Shown here: positions 9,153 to 19,725 of the stretch, piece after piece
Layout: each line of letters begins with the position of its first letter
How positions within the stretch are numbered: position 1 is the first letter of the stretch
Assembly (NCBI GenBank): GCA_018985235.1
Contig: JADGIG010000040.1
Location: 1 to 34,096, forward strand
Reading direction: 5' to 3'
Origin: Sanchytrium tribonematis
Taxonomy: Eukaryota; Sanchytriomycota; Sanchytriomycetes; Sanchytriales; Sanchytriaceae
Length of the DNA: 34,096 nt
Made by a program: the position numbers and the translations under genes
Notes under the pieces: generated by a model
Databases searched by the model: none
The model's input: only the letters and a program-made list of their open reading frames with translations
What the model was told of the DNA's origin: nothing

Positions 9153-10688
9153 TTATTGCACTTGAGCAGTGAGATACGCAGCCAAAATAATAAATACTGG
9201 GCCGCATATGAAAAACATAGAAGATAAGAAAGCAATATCTTGATAGTCTGTAAAGTTGATTATCTCTGCCTCTAGGTGCCATTTAGTAGAACGAATTATT
9301 CTAACAGTAACCATTTTGCCAATATGTGTATTAGACTTTTTGCCCTTATGCTTAACAGAAATCAAAATTTGTTGGTAATATTTGTTGTGGCCCAAAAGTG
9401 CTGGTTTTTCATTCAAGGTAGCCCAATCTGTAATTAGTACCCTTTCAAAAACCATTCCAATTAAATCTTTTTCGTTTGAGTATGAGTTGAATAGTTTAGT
9501 TAGTTTCCTGCTTCTATCTTTTATAACTTGAGATGGAACTTTCGGCATACGAAGAGCTGGGGTACCTGGTCTACCATAGAATTGTGAAATGTGCACAAAA
9601 GGAAACTTAAATCTATTAATTATATCCAATGAATCTTGAAATTCGAGTTCTGTTTCAGTTGGAAATCCACAAATAATATCTGTCGAAATAGAGATGTTTG
9701 GAGTGTACTGCAATAAGTGAGACACAATTTTCTCAAAATCTTGTCTCGTGTATTCTCTCTTCATTAAATCCAATATCCTATTATTTCCTGATTGTATAGG
9801 AATGTGTAGGAATGAATAAAATTTGGGACTATTTAGAAGCCTCGCGATAGAATCTAAGTGCTCCAAGATGTATGGTGGATTCGTCATACCTAGCCTTACC
9901 ATAACACCTTCATTTGGGATAACTTTTTCTATTGCTTGTAATAATTCAATAATTGAAGATCCTATGTCTCTACCGTATGTACCTGTGTCTTCAGATGTCA
10001 GCCATATCTCGACCACTCCTTCACGCAATACGTCCTTGCATCTTCCAACAATTTCGTCAACACTATAACTAGAGAGATTGCCTCTTGCGTGCTTAGTTTT
10101 ACAATACGTACATTGATTAAGGCAGCCAACATTAATAGGAATAATTTCAATAAACTTGTTTTTCCTTATCTTTGGCAAATTAAGATTATTATGACCCTCC
10201 ATGGATAACAATTGAATTTTTCGGCCTTGCAAAGTTTGTTCCACAACTTCCACGATCTTGTGAATTTGGTTGACACCAATTATGTTGAGCGAATAAGACA
10301 TTGGATCGGCTTGCGTAACGCATCCTGCTAACACAATTTTTTTTCCAAGATTTTCGGCCTCTTTTATCTCATTTTTGAAAGTTGTTTCACTTGGGTTTTT
10401 TACCGTGCAAGAATTCAAAAGCCAAAGGTCGGCCGCACTCTTATTGTCTGTCATACAATAGCCTTGCGACTTCAGTAGACCAAGCATATATTCAGAATCA
10501 CTCGTGTTATGAGAACAGCCCCAAGTATTGCAGTATATCACTGCTTTCCCAGGAAGAAATAAATCTGATTCTAAATCGGCAATCGAATTTTCAGGTTCAT
10601 TTCCTGGTTCATCTAGCTTACTTTGATGCAATGCATTGTATGGTTTTTTACGATGACTTGCCGTAGTAATGTCTTCAATATCTAACAT
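9153..10688 (-). CDS. CDKAL1: CDKAL1-type tRNA (t6A37) methylthiotransferase (511 aa)
   Basis: Radical-SAM enzyme that converts t6A37 to ms2t6A37 in tRNA-Lys(UUU). The N-terminal MTTase domain has the three cluster cysteines C58 (NTWGC), C94 (NSCT) and C123 (LAGC). The radical-SAM CxxxCxxC motif is C189-C193-C196 (CLNQCTYC). A TRAM-like region lies near 415-475. A hydrophobic stretch at about 485-505 (SSMFFICGPVFIILAAYL) is a C-terminal tail anchor, as in eukaryotic CDKAL1, which sits on the ER surface. Length and domain order are typical. ATG at 10688 is supported. The stop codon lies inside an AATAAA (9152-9157). It shares a 141-bp divergent spacer with the MRP transporter. Confidence 0.93.
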   Translation of the reverse strand: MLDIEDITTASHRKKPYNALHQSKLDEPGNEPENSIADLESDLFLPGKAVIYCNTWGCSHNTSDSEYMLGLLKSQGYCMTDNKSAADLWLLNSCTVKNPSETTFKNEIKEAENLGKKIVLAGCVTQADPMSYSLNIIGVNQIHKIVEVVEQTLQGRKIQLLSMEGHNNLNLPKIRKNKFIEIIPINVGCLNQCTYCKTKHARGNLSSYSVDEIVGRCKDVLREGVVEIWLTSEDTGTYGRDIGSSIIELLQAIEKVIPNEGVMVRLGMTNPPYILEHLDSIARLLNSPKFYSFLHIPIQSGNNRILDLMKREYTRQDFEKIVSHLLQYTPNISISTDIICGFPTETELEFQDSLDIINRFKFPFVHISQFYGRPGTPALRMPKVPSQVIKDRSRKLTKLFNSYSNEKDLIGMVFERVLITDWATLNEKPALLGHNKYYQQILISVKHKGKKSNTHIGKMVTVRIIRSTKWHLEAEIINFTDYQDIAFLSSMFFICGPVFIILAAYLTAQVQ

Positions 10689-10829
10689 TTGTAAGAAATT
10701 GTCGACGAGAAAAAATTGGGGTTAAAGGAGTTTTCAAAATATTTGGTCAATATCCTTTGAAGATATTTAAAATTTTGCGTCAACGACTGTCACACCAAGT
10801 CAATTTTAAATTTTTAAATTTGAAACTGG
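10689..10829. promoter_or_regulatory. Divergent intergenic region CDKAL1 / ABCC
   Basis: 141 bp separate two divergent start codons and must contain both promoters. The half near the ABCC gene is AT-rich; I see no convincing TATA or CCAAT box and assign only by position. Confidence 0.35.
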
Positions 10830-13800
10830 ATGGCCGAACATTTGAAAAATCACGAAGTTCAAGCATCTTTCTTTTCAAAACTCTTGTTCACCTGGATGAA
10901 TCCAGTTTTCAAATTAGGAAATAATTTGAACGATCTTAACTATATGAAAATGAATGAAACGGACAGATCTGAGAGTCAGTATTATACCTATTGCCTATTC
11001 AAGTCTATGTACCCCGAAAGATCCATTTTTAAATATATATTTAAAACGATTCAGAGTCTTTGGCTCAAGCAGTTGTTTTTTGGGCTTCTCTACTCAGTGT
11101 TTTCTGTCATGCCGTCATTTTTACTTCATCTGTTATTAAAATCTGGCAACTCGAATGAATTTATTTTATATCTACTTTTGATGGTTTTGGCCATTATTTT
11201 GACAAGTTTATTTGTGAACCAGACATACTTCTGCGGTAACAGATTAGTCATGAGAGTCAATTCAATTCTTCTTAGTGACATTGCCTACCGAACATTAGAA
11301 AAAAAACAATTCGAGATCCCTATCAGCGAGAATATTTTAAATTTAGTCAACATTGACGTTAAGATTGTAGCTGAATTTAGCAGAATACTATATTATTTGG
11401 TCACAGCACCAATTCAAATTTTAACATGCACTATTGTTTTGTGTTCGTTTCTAGGATATCCTGGACTAGTAGCGTTGCTTATTTTATTACTGACTGTCCC
11501 AATTCAAAAATTCTTACAAGGAAAAATATTGAAATTGCAGACGAAAATTCTTGAATATACGGACAAAAGGCTGCAGTCGACCAATGACCTACTCGATGCT
11601 ATACAAATTGTAAAGCTTAATGCTTGGGAAAATTTCTTTGAAAAGAGAATAGGCGGTTTCCGAGATCTTGAAATTCAAACATTACGGCGGTTCAAATGGT
11701 TCATGGGGTCTTTTGATTTATTGTTTAGTTTGGTGCCTACATTGATTCCTTATATTGTCATAACCCTATCTTTAAGTTTGGGAAACTCTTTGCCGCCTAG
11801 TAGTATTTTCGGATTACTAAGTATATTGCAAATTATTCAGTATCCTATCAGAGAATTTCCCGAAACTGCATTAAAATATTTTGAGTTCAAAGTTTCGATC
11901 AGCCGACTGCAAGATTTTTTACAGATTGTGGACATTAAAGAAAATGTGAATTCATTGAATTATGTTGGTTTCAAGCACGCAAAGCTGGGATATCTCAAAG
12001 AAGGGCATGAGAGCGCTTCCGCGGATGACTATTCATTCATGCTTGACATAAACTTGAAAGTTCCTGAAAACTGTTTAACAGTCATTCTTGGAAAATCGGG
12101 AAGTGGTAAATCTTCATTTTTGAAAGCTTTACTTGGTCAAGTACCTTTGTATGAAGGCGAAATTAGTAGAGGTATTCATGAAAACGCAGCAAATTCAGTC
12201 TCATATGTATCACAAATACCGTGGCTTATGAATGCATCCATTAGAAGCAATATTTTATTTTTCCAGAAATACGATCCCATCAGATATCAACATGTGATCA
12301 ATATTTGTAGTCTTAGTCATGATCTTGATATAATTACTGACGGTGATGAAACAATTGCAAATCTAAATTTAAGTGGCGGTCAGAAACAGCGTATCGCATT
12401 AGCGAGAGCCCTCTATTCAAACCACGAAATTTACTTGTTTGACGACATTTTTGCTTCCTTGGATTCAAGCACAGCGCAAGATATAATTAGTAATGTGTTT
12501 CTACAAGAATTGAGGTCCAAAACTCGAATCATATGCACAAATAATCCAAATCTCATTCTACCACAAGCAGATTATGTCATTTTAATGAAAGATGGCAGGC
12601 CGATTATCCACGGATCACCTGAGCAGCTTAAAGACAAGCTTTCCGGATTTGATAAAATGCTATTACGAGCACCAATATCAGAAAAGGCATCTTTAAATAC
12701 AGAACATGAGCAGAAATCTAAAGCATTTGAAAAAATTTATGGCGACACCAAATTCACGACCTATTTATTATACATAAAGTGCCTTGGTGGGATTTTCATT
12801 TTCCTCCTATTTCTTGGTGGCGATCTTTTTTTACAAATTTTAGGATTTTTAAGAGATTACAATTTGAAACTTTTTAGTATGGAGCCTAAATCTATTTACT
12901 TGAATAATTACATATACATCGTTATCGCATATTCAATTGCTCATCTAATATTTACATTCTTTAAAGTTGTTTCGGATATGTTAGCTTCAAAAAAAATTCA
13001 TAAATTGCTACTGAAAAGCGTATTGTACTCAAAAGTCGAATTTTTCCGCCTGAATTCTGTAGGTAAAATTTTAAATAGATTCTCAAATGATATGCTGATT
13101 ATTGACAAAACCTTGAATATCTCCCTTTTTTCAGTGGCTTACTTTGTGATAAACATAGCGAGCATATTTGTTTTTATTATTTTTTTCGTGCCCTGGTTTT
13201 CAATTCCTGCTTTCGTAGTAGCTTTTGCATATTACAAGGTCAGTGTTTATTTTTTAAAAACAGGCAGGGAACTCAAAAGGTTAGAAAGTAGCTTTAAAAG
13301 CCCTTTGATGAACGAATATCTTAACGCAATTGAAGGTGCAACATTTATTGATGTGTTTTCAGTTAAAAGTAATTTCATTGAGAACTTGTCAGAAAAAATT
13401 GATCTATATAATAATATACAATTTCAATTAAATTGTGCAAATCGCTGGCTCAGTATAAGAAGCGATTTGATGGGATCGATCATCGTATTGAGCACAGGAT
13501 TAGCCTTAATTGCAGTTCCAGATATCGGAATTGTTGGACTTGTATTGACTTACGCGTTAAATATAACCAACTCTCGTTATTTATTCTTACTTAGTTATTT
13601 GGTTACTTCAGCATCGCGCAAATCTAGAGATGGATGCTTGTGGTTTAGAAAGAATAGAAGAATTTATTGACTTGAAAGGCGAGACTTCTTCTGGAATAAT
13701 CATGACAAATTGGCCGAGCCTTGGTGCCTTGAAGATTGAAAACTTGAAAATTACATTTGGACAGTTCAAGGCAATTGAAATTTCCAGTCTTAATATCAAA

Positions 13801-14451
13801 GGAGGGTCCAAGATAGCAGTGGTTGGTAGGACTGGTTCCGGAAAGTCTACATTCTTAAATGCATTCTTTAGGCCATTCATTTATGAAGGATCGATATTAA
13901 TCGATGGTGTAAATATTAATGATATTCAATTAAATTCACTCAGAAAACAATTGTGTTTAATATCTCAAGATCCAGTACTTTTTCAGGGTTCTGTACGTGA
14001 AAATTTGGACTTATTGCAACATCATGACGATTTTGAACTTAATCAAATTCGAGAAAAATTAAATTTTCCTCTAGATTTAGATTACAGGGTCGATAAGCAA
14101 GGCAGTAATCTGTCCGTCGGCGAGAGGCAGCTGATTTGTCTGGGACGTGCTATGCTCCGTAATTCAAGGTTCATATGTATCGATGAAGCAACTGCTCATA
14201 TTGACGACGATTCCGATTTTCAGATACAGAAGTCTTTATCCGCTTTAAAAGATACGACAATTCTTTGTGTCGCCCACAGAATGAGAAGTATAATAGATTT
14301 TGATAAGGTCATAGTGCTGTATAATGGAGAAATCGTAGAATTTAATTCCCCAAAAACCTTAATTAGTAACCCAGCCTCTTACTTTCTTAAATTATGCAAG
14401 GATTCTGGTGATTATGAGCACATCTTACAAAGGCTAAGTCGTTCGAATTAA
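10830..14451 (+). CDS. ABCC/MRP-type full ABC transporter (1200 aa)
   Basis: CDS join(10830..13575, 13595..14451). A short-type MRP without the extra TMD0, starting MAEHLKN and FTWMNPVFKLG, typical of MRP N-termini. Order: TMD1 (about 85-330), NBD1 with Walker A GKSGSGKSS (about 421) and LSGGQKQR (about 514), TMD2 (about 640-905), NBD2 with Walker A GRTGSGKST (about 993), the MRP-typical LSVGERQ signature and FICIDEATAHID. Substrates (probably organic anions or conjugates) cannot be read from sequence. At first sight the gene has a +1 frameshift near 13620. A 19-nt intron at 13576-13594 explains it and yields LIWLLQHRANLEMDACGLERI, with exactly the MRP spacing of W, E and the ER pair. Confidence 0.9.
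13576..13594 (+). other. 19-nt intron in the ABCC transporter
   Basis: GTTATTTATTCTTACTTAG. Found with the motif defined from the other ten introns. Splicing joins TCT C to TT ATT TGG and gives SLIWLLQ followed by NLEMDACGLERI, matching the conserved end of MRP TMD2. Branch-like CTTAC with A at position 14. Confidence 0.85.
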
Positions 14452-14515
14452 TTATTATTTCTTAAATAGTCGATTTAACGTCTAGAATAAATTTTTCATT
14501 TCATTAGGAGAATTT

Positions 14516-16030
14516 ATGAAAAAAATTGTTATAGTGGGATTTGGAGAGGCAGGGAAAAGCTGCTACAGAATTTTGCACCCGATCCAGGACATAGAGGTGA
14601 TTAACATCAACAAAAAAATTGACAAAATTAATAGTAAAGACAATACGATTCATTGCAACAATGAAAAAATCACGTATGATTACTTGGTTTTGTGTACTGG
14701 AGCCTCCCCAAAAGAACTGAGTATCAATCATCCCCATATCAAGACTACACGAGACTTTAATTCGATTCAACAATTGGCTGAAATATCTAAAAAATCTAAT
14801 AGAATAGCCGTTTTGGGGAATGGCGGTGTAGCTCTTGAAGTTGTAAATGAGTTCAGACATGTGGATTTACTATGGATATTTAAAGACAGGCACATTGGAA
14901 AAGATTTTTTTGATGAGGAAACTTGCAAATATTTTTATCCATTTATGTTTAAAAAAGGTGTTCCAAACAAAAATGATGTTTGGGCATACTTAAATAGCGG
15001 GGAATCTCCTGATCTTTCCGTTTCTTCGTCCGTTGAATTGACTCCAAATGTGACCAATTTAAAAGGCGACAAACCATTAGGACCTGCGCTTGGTCCTATA
15101 TGGAAAGACAGCTTCAGAAAATTTCTCAAGGCATATGGAGACACGGACGTATTTCGAGACATCAGATTTGAGGCTCAAACCACCATTCAAGATATTTTGA
15201 GTCCTGTTGAAGTAGCGAAATTATTTGAGAAGCCAGATATTGATAATAGTGGCAATCCAGAAATTCAAAAAGGCTGGAGATTTGACCCTTTAATGAATAT
15301 TGAAATACCGCCATCTAAAATAAAGAATGTGGAAGAGATTTGGAGTGGTAATGTTGGCAAATTAAATACTAGCGAATTTCCACTATACCTTAAACTGAAA
15401 AATGGCAAAATTTATGGAGTAGACTATTTGATATGTGGACTAGGAGTCAAACCAAATACGTCTTATATCGATTCAGATGCAAATATTGCACTTAGTGCTG
15501 AATATGGTATTTTAGTAGATGATCAAATGAGGACCTATAAATCATCTAATAATAAGCCTTTTGATAAGCACGATAATATTTTTGCTGCTGGAGATGTTTC
15601 TACAATATACCCACTGCCAACAAATTTCGTGCAGAAGAGGCTCTGGTCCCAAGCGCGAATAATGGGCATCGCTGCTGCCCATTCTATAATTAAGTCCTTG
15701 AACTTAAAAACATTCATGATACCAAATGAGTCCTGCTCTTTAACGCAATTCTGCATGTTGCCTTCACTCTCTACAATAATGCTGAAGCGTTACTTTGAAA
15801 ATTTTATTCACGTTACGTCCTTTTTTGGCTTAAGAACTGTGTTTCTCGGTAAATATAATGGTCAGGGTCTGTCTTGTAAATATGAATATCATCGCGCTGG
15901 TAACGGTATCATTAAATATGCGATATCAAATGAAAAAATTAGGGGCGCAATAATCATTGGCGACACAGGAATGGAGGTATTCTTTAGTAATTTAGGATTA
16001 CGTAGAAAACCTAGTTATCTCGGGCTGTAA
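14516..16030 (+). CDS. PYROXD1: PYROXD1-like pyridine nucleotide-disulfide oxidoreductase (504 aa)
   Basis: Two-dinucleotide-binding flavoprotein. FAD motif VGFGEAGKS (about 6-14); second Rossmann motif AVLGNGGVALEVV (about 97-109); C-terminal FAD motif NIFAAGDVST (about 357). PYROXD1-specific stretches include GPALGPIWKDSF (family GSALGPDW), RLWSQARIMG, and the C-terminal VFLGKYNGQGL. It lacks a redox CxxxxC pair, as PYROXD1 does. In animals PYROXD1 uses NAD(P) to protect the RTCB tRNA-ligase complex from oxidation; that role here is inferred. I preferred this to a type II NADH dehydrogenase because of those family-specific blocks. Confidence 0.85.
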   Translation: MKKIVIVGFGEAGKSCYRILHPIQDIEVININKKIDKINSKDNTIHCNNEKITYDYLVLCTGASPKELSINHPHIKTTRDFNSIQQLAEISKKSNRIAVLGNGGVALEVVNEFRHVDLLWIFKDRHIGKDFFDEETCKYFYPFMFKKGVPNKNDVWAYLNSGESPDLSVSSSVELTPNVTNLKGDKPLGPALGPIWKDSFRKFLKAYGDTDVFRDIRFEAQTTIQDILSPVEVAKLFEKPDIDNSGNPEIQKGWRFDPLMNIEIPPSKIKNVEEIWSGNVGKLNTSEFPLYLKLKNGKIYGVDYLICGLGVKPNTSYIDSDANIALSAEYGILVDDQMRTYKSSNNKPFDKHDNIFAAGDVSTIYPLPTNFVQKRLWSQARIMGIAAAHSIIKSLNLKTFMIPNESCSLTQFCMLPSLSTIMLKRYFENFIHVTSFFGLRTVFLGKYNGQGLSCKYEYHRAGNGIIKYAISNEKIRGAIIIGDTGMEVFFSNLGLRRKPSYLGL

Positions 16031-16125
16031 AACAGAACTTTTGGACTTGAATACAAACGATGTAGAGCTATTTGCGGATTAAATGTTTTAAATTTTTAGC
16101 ACATTAGTAAAACTCCCTTGAACCA

Positions 16126-16383
16126 ATGAAAATTATTTCGCAAGATTCCTTGAAAAATGTGTCACTATTGGAATTCCAAGGTGAGTTCTCAAAATTTAGC
16201 GGCTCAATGAAGTTACAGTCCGATGGGATTAAAATTGGGAATCAAATTATTCCCATGAAGAAAAGTAGGGATGACAAATTTAAATACATACTGGAAAAAG
16301 TAAGTGGGAAAGAAACACTTAGAATTAAACACAAAGTCAAATCGCACAAGATGCACACAGACAGGCCCTATTTGGATCTATAA
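16126..16383 (+). CDS. CTF8: Small CTF8-like protein (85 aa)
   Basis: 85 residues. The pattern LLEFQGEFS, then KIGNQIIPMKK, then KFKYILEKV, then KMHTDRP parallels Ctf8 (MELQGEIE, then VGHH.L.GK, then KPFAVL, then ILFKTRPKPI). Ctf8 is the small subunit of the alternative Ctf18 clamp loader in sister-chromatid cohesion. The match is by eye and the protein is shorter than most Ctf8, so the call is moderate. Its stop is 6 bp from the convergent uL13 stop. A CCAAT sequence (16123-16127) overlaps the ATG. Confidence 0.5.
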   Translation: MKIISQDSLKNVSLLEFQGEFSKFSGSMKLQSDGIKIGNQIIPMKKSRDDKFKYILEKVSGKETLRIKHKVKSHKMHTDRPYLDL

Positions 16384-16389
16384 GTTTTA

Positions 16390-16983
16390 TTAAAATCCAT
16401 ATTTGACCAGCTCAGATTCCAATTTTTTGACGTTATCGTTCTTTTTAATTTGCTTCTTCTTTAACTGAGAAGCGTACCACTTCGCGTCTTTAATTTTTCG
16501 CTTTGCTTCAAGTTTTTCCACAACATCGCCATATTTCCAGCCAACGGTTTTTGATAGGGATCCGACAGTACAATATTTTCGAGTAGGTTTGAGACGAAGT
16601 TGTCTGTAAGCTTCAGGTACGATCAATCTTTTGGTAGTTTGATATTTAGGTGGAATACCCTCAACAATTGTGAGTCTGGACAACGCTTGTTCTCCTCTTT
16701 TAGTAAATCTGGGCACCATGCCGCGAACTGCTTTGTGAAACATCATAGAAGGAGCCCTAAAATGAAAAGGACCTTTTGCAGGTTGAACCAAACATCTTTT
16801 TCTAAGATAGTGTGAATGAAGCAATTTGTTTCTCGCTAAAGATCCACTGTAACAAAGATCTTCGGCACGAACCACGACAATTTCCTGTCCCTCTAGAAGT
16901 TGTTTAGCTACAATGGAAGCTAATCGACCAACCATATGATCTTTCCCATCAATGACTACTTGATTCTCGAATGTATTGACCAT
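16390..16983 (-). CDS. RPL13A: Ribosomal protein uL13 (RPL13A/Rpl16, 197 aa)
   Basis: Cytosolic large-subunit protein of normal length. Landmarks: [20 protein letters not shown] at the N-terminus, then [38 protein letters not shown], and a basic C-terminal tail. ATG at 16983. Its AATAAA on the coding strand (16386-16391) starts within the stop codon and lies just beyond the stop of the convergent CTF8-like gene, so the two transcripts must overlap. A CCAAT box lies at 17037-17041. Confidence 0.97.
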   Translation of the reverse strand: MVNTFENQVVIDGKDHMVGRLASIVAKQLLEGQEIVVVRAEDLCYSGSLARNKLLHSHYLRKRCLVQPAKGPFHFRAPSMMFHKAVRGMVPRFTKRGEQALSRLTIVEGIPPKYQTTKRLIVPEAYRQLRLKPTRKYCTVGSLSKTVGWKYGDVVEKLEAKRKIKDAKWYASQLKKKQIKKNDNVKKLESELVKYGF

Positions 16984-17081
16984 TTAATCAAATGAGTAAT
17001 ATAATGACTTTATGTAGAAAATTTCATGGTTCCTGTCCAATCAGTTGACGATACAAATACCCAAAAAAGGAGACCATTTTC

Positions 17082-18038
17082 CTATAAATGATTCAACGTG
17101 TTTAAATAAATTTGCAATCGATTAATTTTACTGGCCAATGACTCTACTTCAACACTTTCTTTTTTTTTAATTAAAAATGAAGGCGCAAAATTTAGACTGC
17201 TATGTGAGCTTCCGCAATTTCTGGGCGTGGCACTATTTTGTTGATTTCGCTCAGGGTTTTGCCTATAATTAAAGTTGGTCATGTTTTTGTTGCTCTTAAA
17301 AGTTTGATTAGAACCCGATTCTGAGGTATTTCTGCTTCTGGAGCGCTGATAACGAAGTTCTGAGGACTTATTGCTTTTCGGTCGTAAGTTTTTAACTGAA
17401 TGAATATTCCGCATGCTAATGCTATTCGTATCGGGCATACATTTTCCACGCGTCGTATTTTCAATTAAAAATATTTGTGCCTCTTTTCGCTTCAATTCCT
17501 TTTGCAGCCGGTCGCATTTTGAAGCCATTGTACCAAGTTCTTTATTGAGCTGTTCAAAACTTCTGTACAATTTCGATTTTAGTTTAACCACTGTAACTTC
17601 GTCCAATAATCGCATTCTTTCAAAAAGTGAATCACATTCCCTGGAGTAGATATAATCTCTTAAGTGATTATTGGTTGCTGGAATTTTATCCTTCAATAGT
17701 GGAAGTGGGAAAAATATGTCATTTGATTTGTTTAAAACTATATACAACTTTCCCTCCATTTCTGCTCTATTCAAGTTATTTCTTTTTTCATCGAATATAA
17801 TCTGCTTTTTGCTCCCAGATAAGATTTTTGGAAAATCAGCCACTGATCGCATCAAATACAATAAGTTGTACATTTCAAATATGGTTAGACCTGCACCACA
17901 TTTCAATGACATTTTTTTAATAAAGGACTCTGAGAATTGATTTGACCAAGTTGTATTATAGCATTTTAAAAACACATTGAGATTATTGCCTTTAATCTCT
18001 ACTGTCAAAGCCGAGTTATTAGCTAAATTCAGTTTCAT
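17082..18038 (-). CDS. CCDC61: CCDC61/VFL3-like centriolar protein (318 aa)
   Basis: Basal-body and centrosome protein of the SAS-6/XRCC4 superfamily. The N-terminal head domain (about 1-125) contains KKMSLKCGAGLTIFEMYNLL and LYIVLNKSNDIFFPLPL, parallel to human CCDC61 LTHKTGNFKQFNIF and YLILIYSVEFDRIHYPLPL. A coiled coil (about 135-195) and a basic, Ser/Asn-rich low-complexity stretch (about 200-275) follow. The C-terminus FAPSFLIKKKE and then INRLQIYLNTL echoes FDPTAFVKAKE and LKALQEYMNRL. Its ATG is 6 bp downstream of the LETM1 stop on the same strand, so its 5' leader must lie within LETM1. Together with DRC4 it indicates a flagellate. Confidence 0.78.
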   Translation of the reverse strand: MKLNLANNSALTVEIKGNNLNVFLKCYNTTWSNQFSESFIKKMSLKCGAGLTIFEMYNLLYLMRSVADFPKILSGSKKQIIFDEKRNNLNRAEMEGKLYIVLNKSNDIFFPLPLLKDKIPATNNHLRDYIYSRECDSLFERMRLLDEVTVVKLKSKLYRSFEQLNKELGTMASKCDRLQKELKRKEAQIFLIENTTRGKCMPDTNSISMRNIHSVKNLRPKSNKSSELRYQRSRSRNTSESGSNQTFKSNKNMTNFNYRQNPERNQQNSATPRNCGSSHSSLNFAPSFLIKKKESVEVESLASKINRLQIYLNTLNHL

Positions 18039-18044
18039 GAAAAA

Positions 18045-19686
18045 TTAGTCTTTTTTATTTTTTATCGATAAATTGAGCTCTTTCTCCATTTCCTCGATGC
18101 TAATTAAGCCATCTTTGTCAATGTCAAATTTTTGAACAATTGTGTCAATTTGATGGTTGTCCACGGAATGCTTAATTGTCTTAAGGGCAATCCTCAAGTC
18201 GCCAATTGTTATTTGACCTTTTGGATTTGGAACTACTAAATTCAAGGACGATCCAATTTGCTGGTCTATGGTATCAAGTTCTTTTGAAATTTTTTCTACC
18301 AAATTTTTTACAGGCGTTTCATGAGAAGTACTGTTGTCAACGATACTTTCTAGTAATTTTCTTTCATCATCCACCAAACTTTGATTCATCATCACCCTTA
18401 AAACTGACGCAAGCTCAACTTTTTGGCTTTCGGATAACTCAGACTAAATTAAAACTAATTACGACGTCTTCTCGTGATATATTTTCTTCGATTCTAACTT
18501 TCTCCTCTAATTCACGTTCAATTTTTTCTTTTTCAATTTCCTTCATTTCTTCTTTAACTGCATCTAAAACAACTTGCTTTTCTCCCTTTTCACGAGCAAA
18601 ATCAAGCATTGTTTCTTTGATAACCGTTTCGGGCAGAGTTTTCAAGGTATCTTGTAAAACCGACAGGGTTTCACCAGAAAGTCCATTAGAATTTATGTTG
18701 GCAGTAGTTGGTCTTGATGCGGTCTGACTTTGATCTGTTTTAAATTGCATGTCCAATAGTAATATACGGCTTAAAACCAATAGAATATTTGGAACATCAT
18801 AAACAACTGATAATTCAACCCATTGACTGAGGTCTAACCGCATTCGTCTGGGTGAAGTAAGTGGAATTCCACGTTCTTTACACATAGTTTGTAATTCAGG
18901 AATCGGGATGTCTTTGATGATTTCTATTAGAGTTTTTGGAGCTTCCGGAAGAGATTTTTCAACAATACTTTTTACCGAATGATTAGCTGACAGTAATCTT
19001 TCCGCGTCTTTTAATATTAGACTATCCTCTTGTCTTATTTTGTTTACATGTCTTGCAATGCTTTTTCGTATCATTTCTGTTGTACCAATTCCTGGGATGG
19101 CGAAATAGCGACTGATACTGATTAGTTGTGGTCGACTTAAATGATCAAGAGTGACGTTGTCCTGAAATTTCTGGCATAACTTCAATAAGTCGGGGGTTTC
19201 AACTATAGATTTCTCTGATGTATTGGAATTTGTTTGAATGTTTTGTAACAAATTAGCGAAATCCGACAATTCTCCCTTGTTTTTTTCCTCTAGAGTTTCT
19301 CTGAGAAAACCCGCGACTTGCAATCGGATACCTAATAGTTTTTTTCTATTTTCCTGCTCCTTAAATTCATCTCGAAAGGTTGAGGGCAAAAAATTCGGAA
19401 AAACTTTGATAACAATTGGAAGCAACAATTCCATGAAAGGAACTATGAGAAATACCGAAAATGGAATAATTCTTAGCAAGTCGCTAGTGGTGCGTTTTAA
19501 TTGACGATGTTCACGATGTGTCAAAGAATTACCATTCAATAATTGTCGCAATAACTTGGTAGAAATTCTAGTTTCAGTAACCAAAAGCTTGGAGCCTGCC
19601 CACATATGAGAAGCTTCATTTTTAACGCGCTGCCAAATCGTGGGCTTTGTAGAGAAGCGTACAACAGTATATCCGAATCGAAACAT
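18045..19686 (-). CDS. LETM1: LETM1 mitochondrial inner-membrane protein (540 aa)
   Basis: CDS complement(join(18045..18443, 18463..19686)). Mitochondrial K+/H+ (or Ca2+/H+) homeostasis protein. A short basic presequence (about 1-15) is followed by KNEASHMWAGSKLL and LLRIIPFSVFLIVPFMELLLP, the LETM1 membrane segment. The ribosome-binding-like domain follows, with LSRPQLISISRYFAIPGIGT and LSQWVELS. The C-terminal exon carries an EF-hand, FDIDKDGLISIEEME. Splicing joins ISREDV to SELSESQKVELAS. The divergent GNA1 start is 39 bp upstream. An AATAAA lies within the last codons, about 10 nt before the stop. Confidence 0.92.
18444..18462 (-). other. 19-nt intron in LETM1
   Basis: On the coding strand GTAATTAGTTTTAATTTAG. 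Splicing bypasses a TGA four bases downstream in the unspliced frame and connects to the EF-hand exon. A 22-nt alternative starting at the preceding GTC would also keep frame, but 19 nt fits the rest. Branch-like TTAAT, A at position 14. Confidence 0.88.
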
Positions 19687-19725
19687 AAAAAATAAATCTC
19701 CCTTTCCAGGAGACTTTGTAGCAAA

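Noticed and set aside
13594-13670. Single-base frameshift or pseudogene in the ABCC transporter
   Set aside because: A 19-nt intron at 13576-13594 matching the motif of ten other introns explains the frame change and gives a better protein than an indel. GT-AG alternatives of 28 or 34 nt would delete conserved residues.
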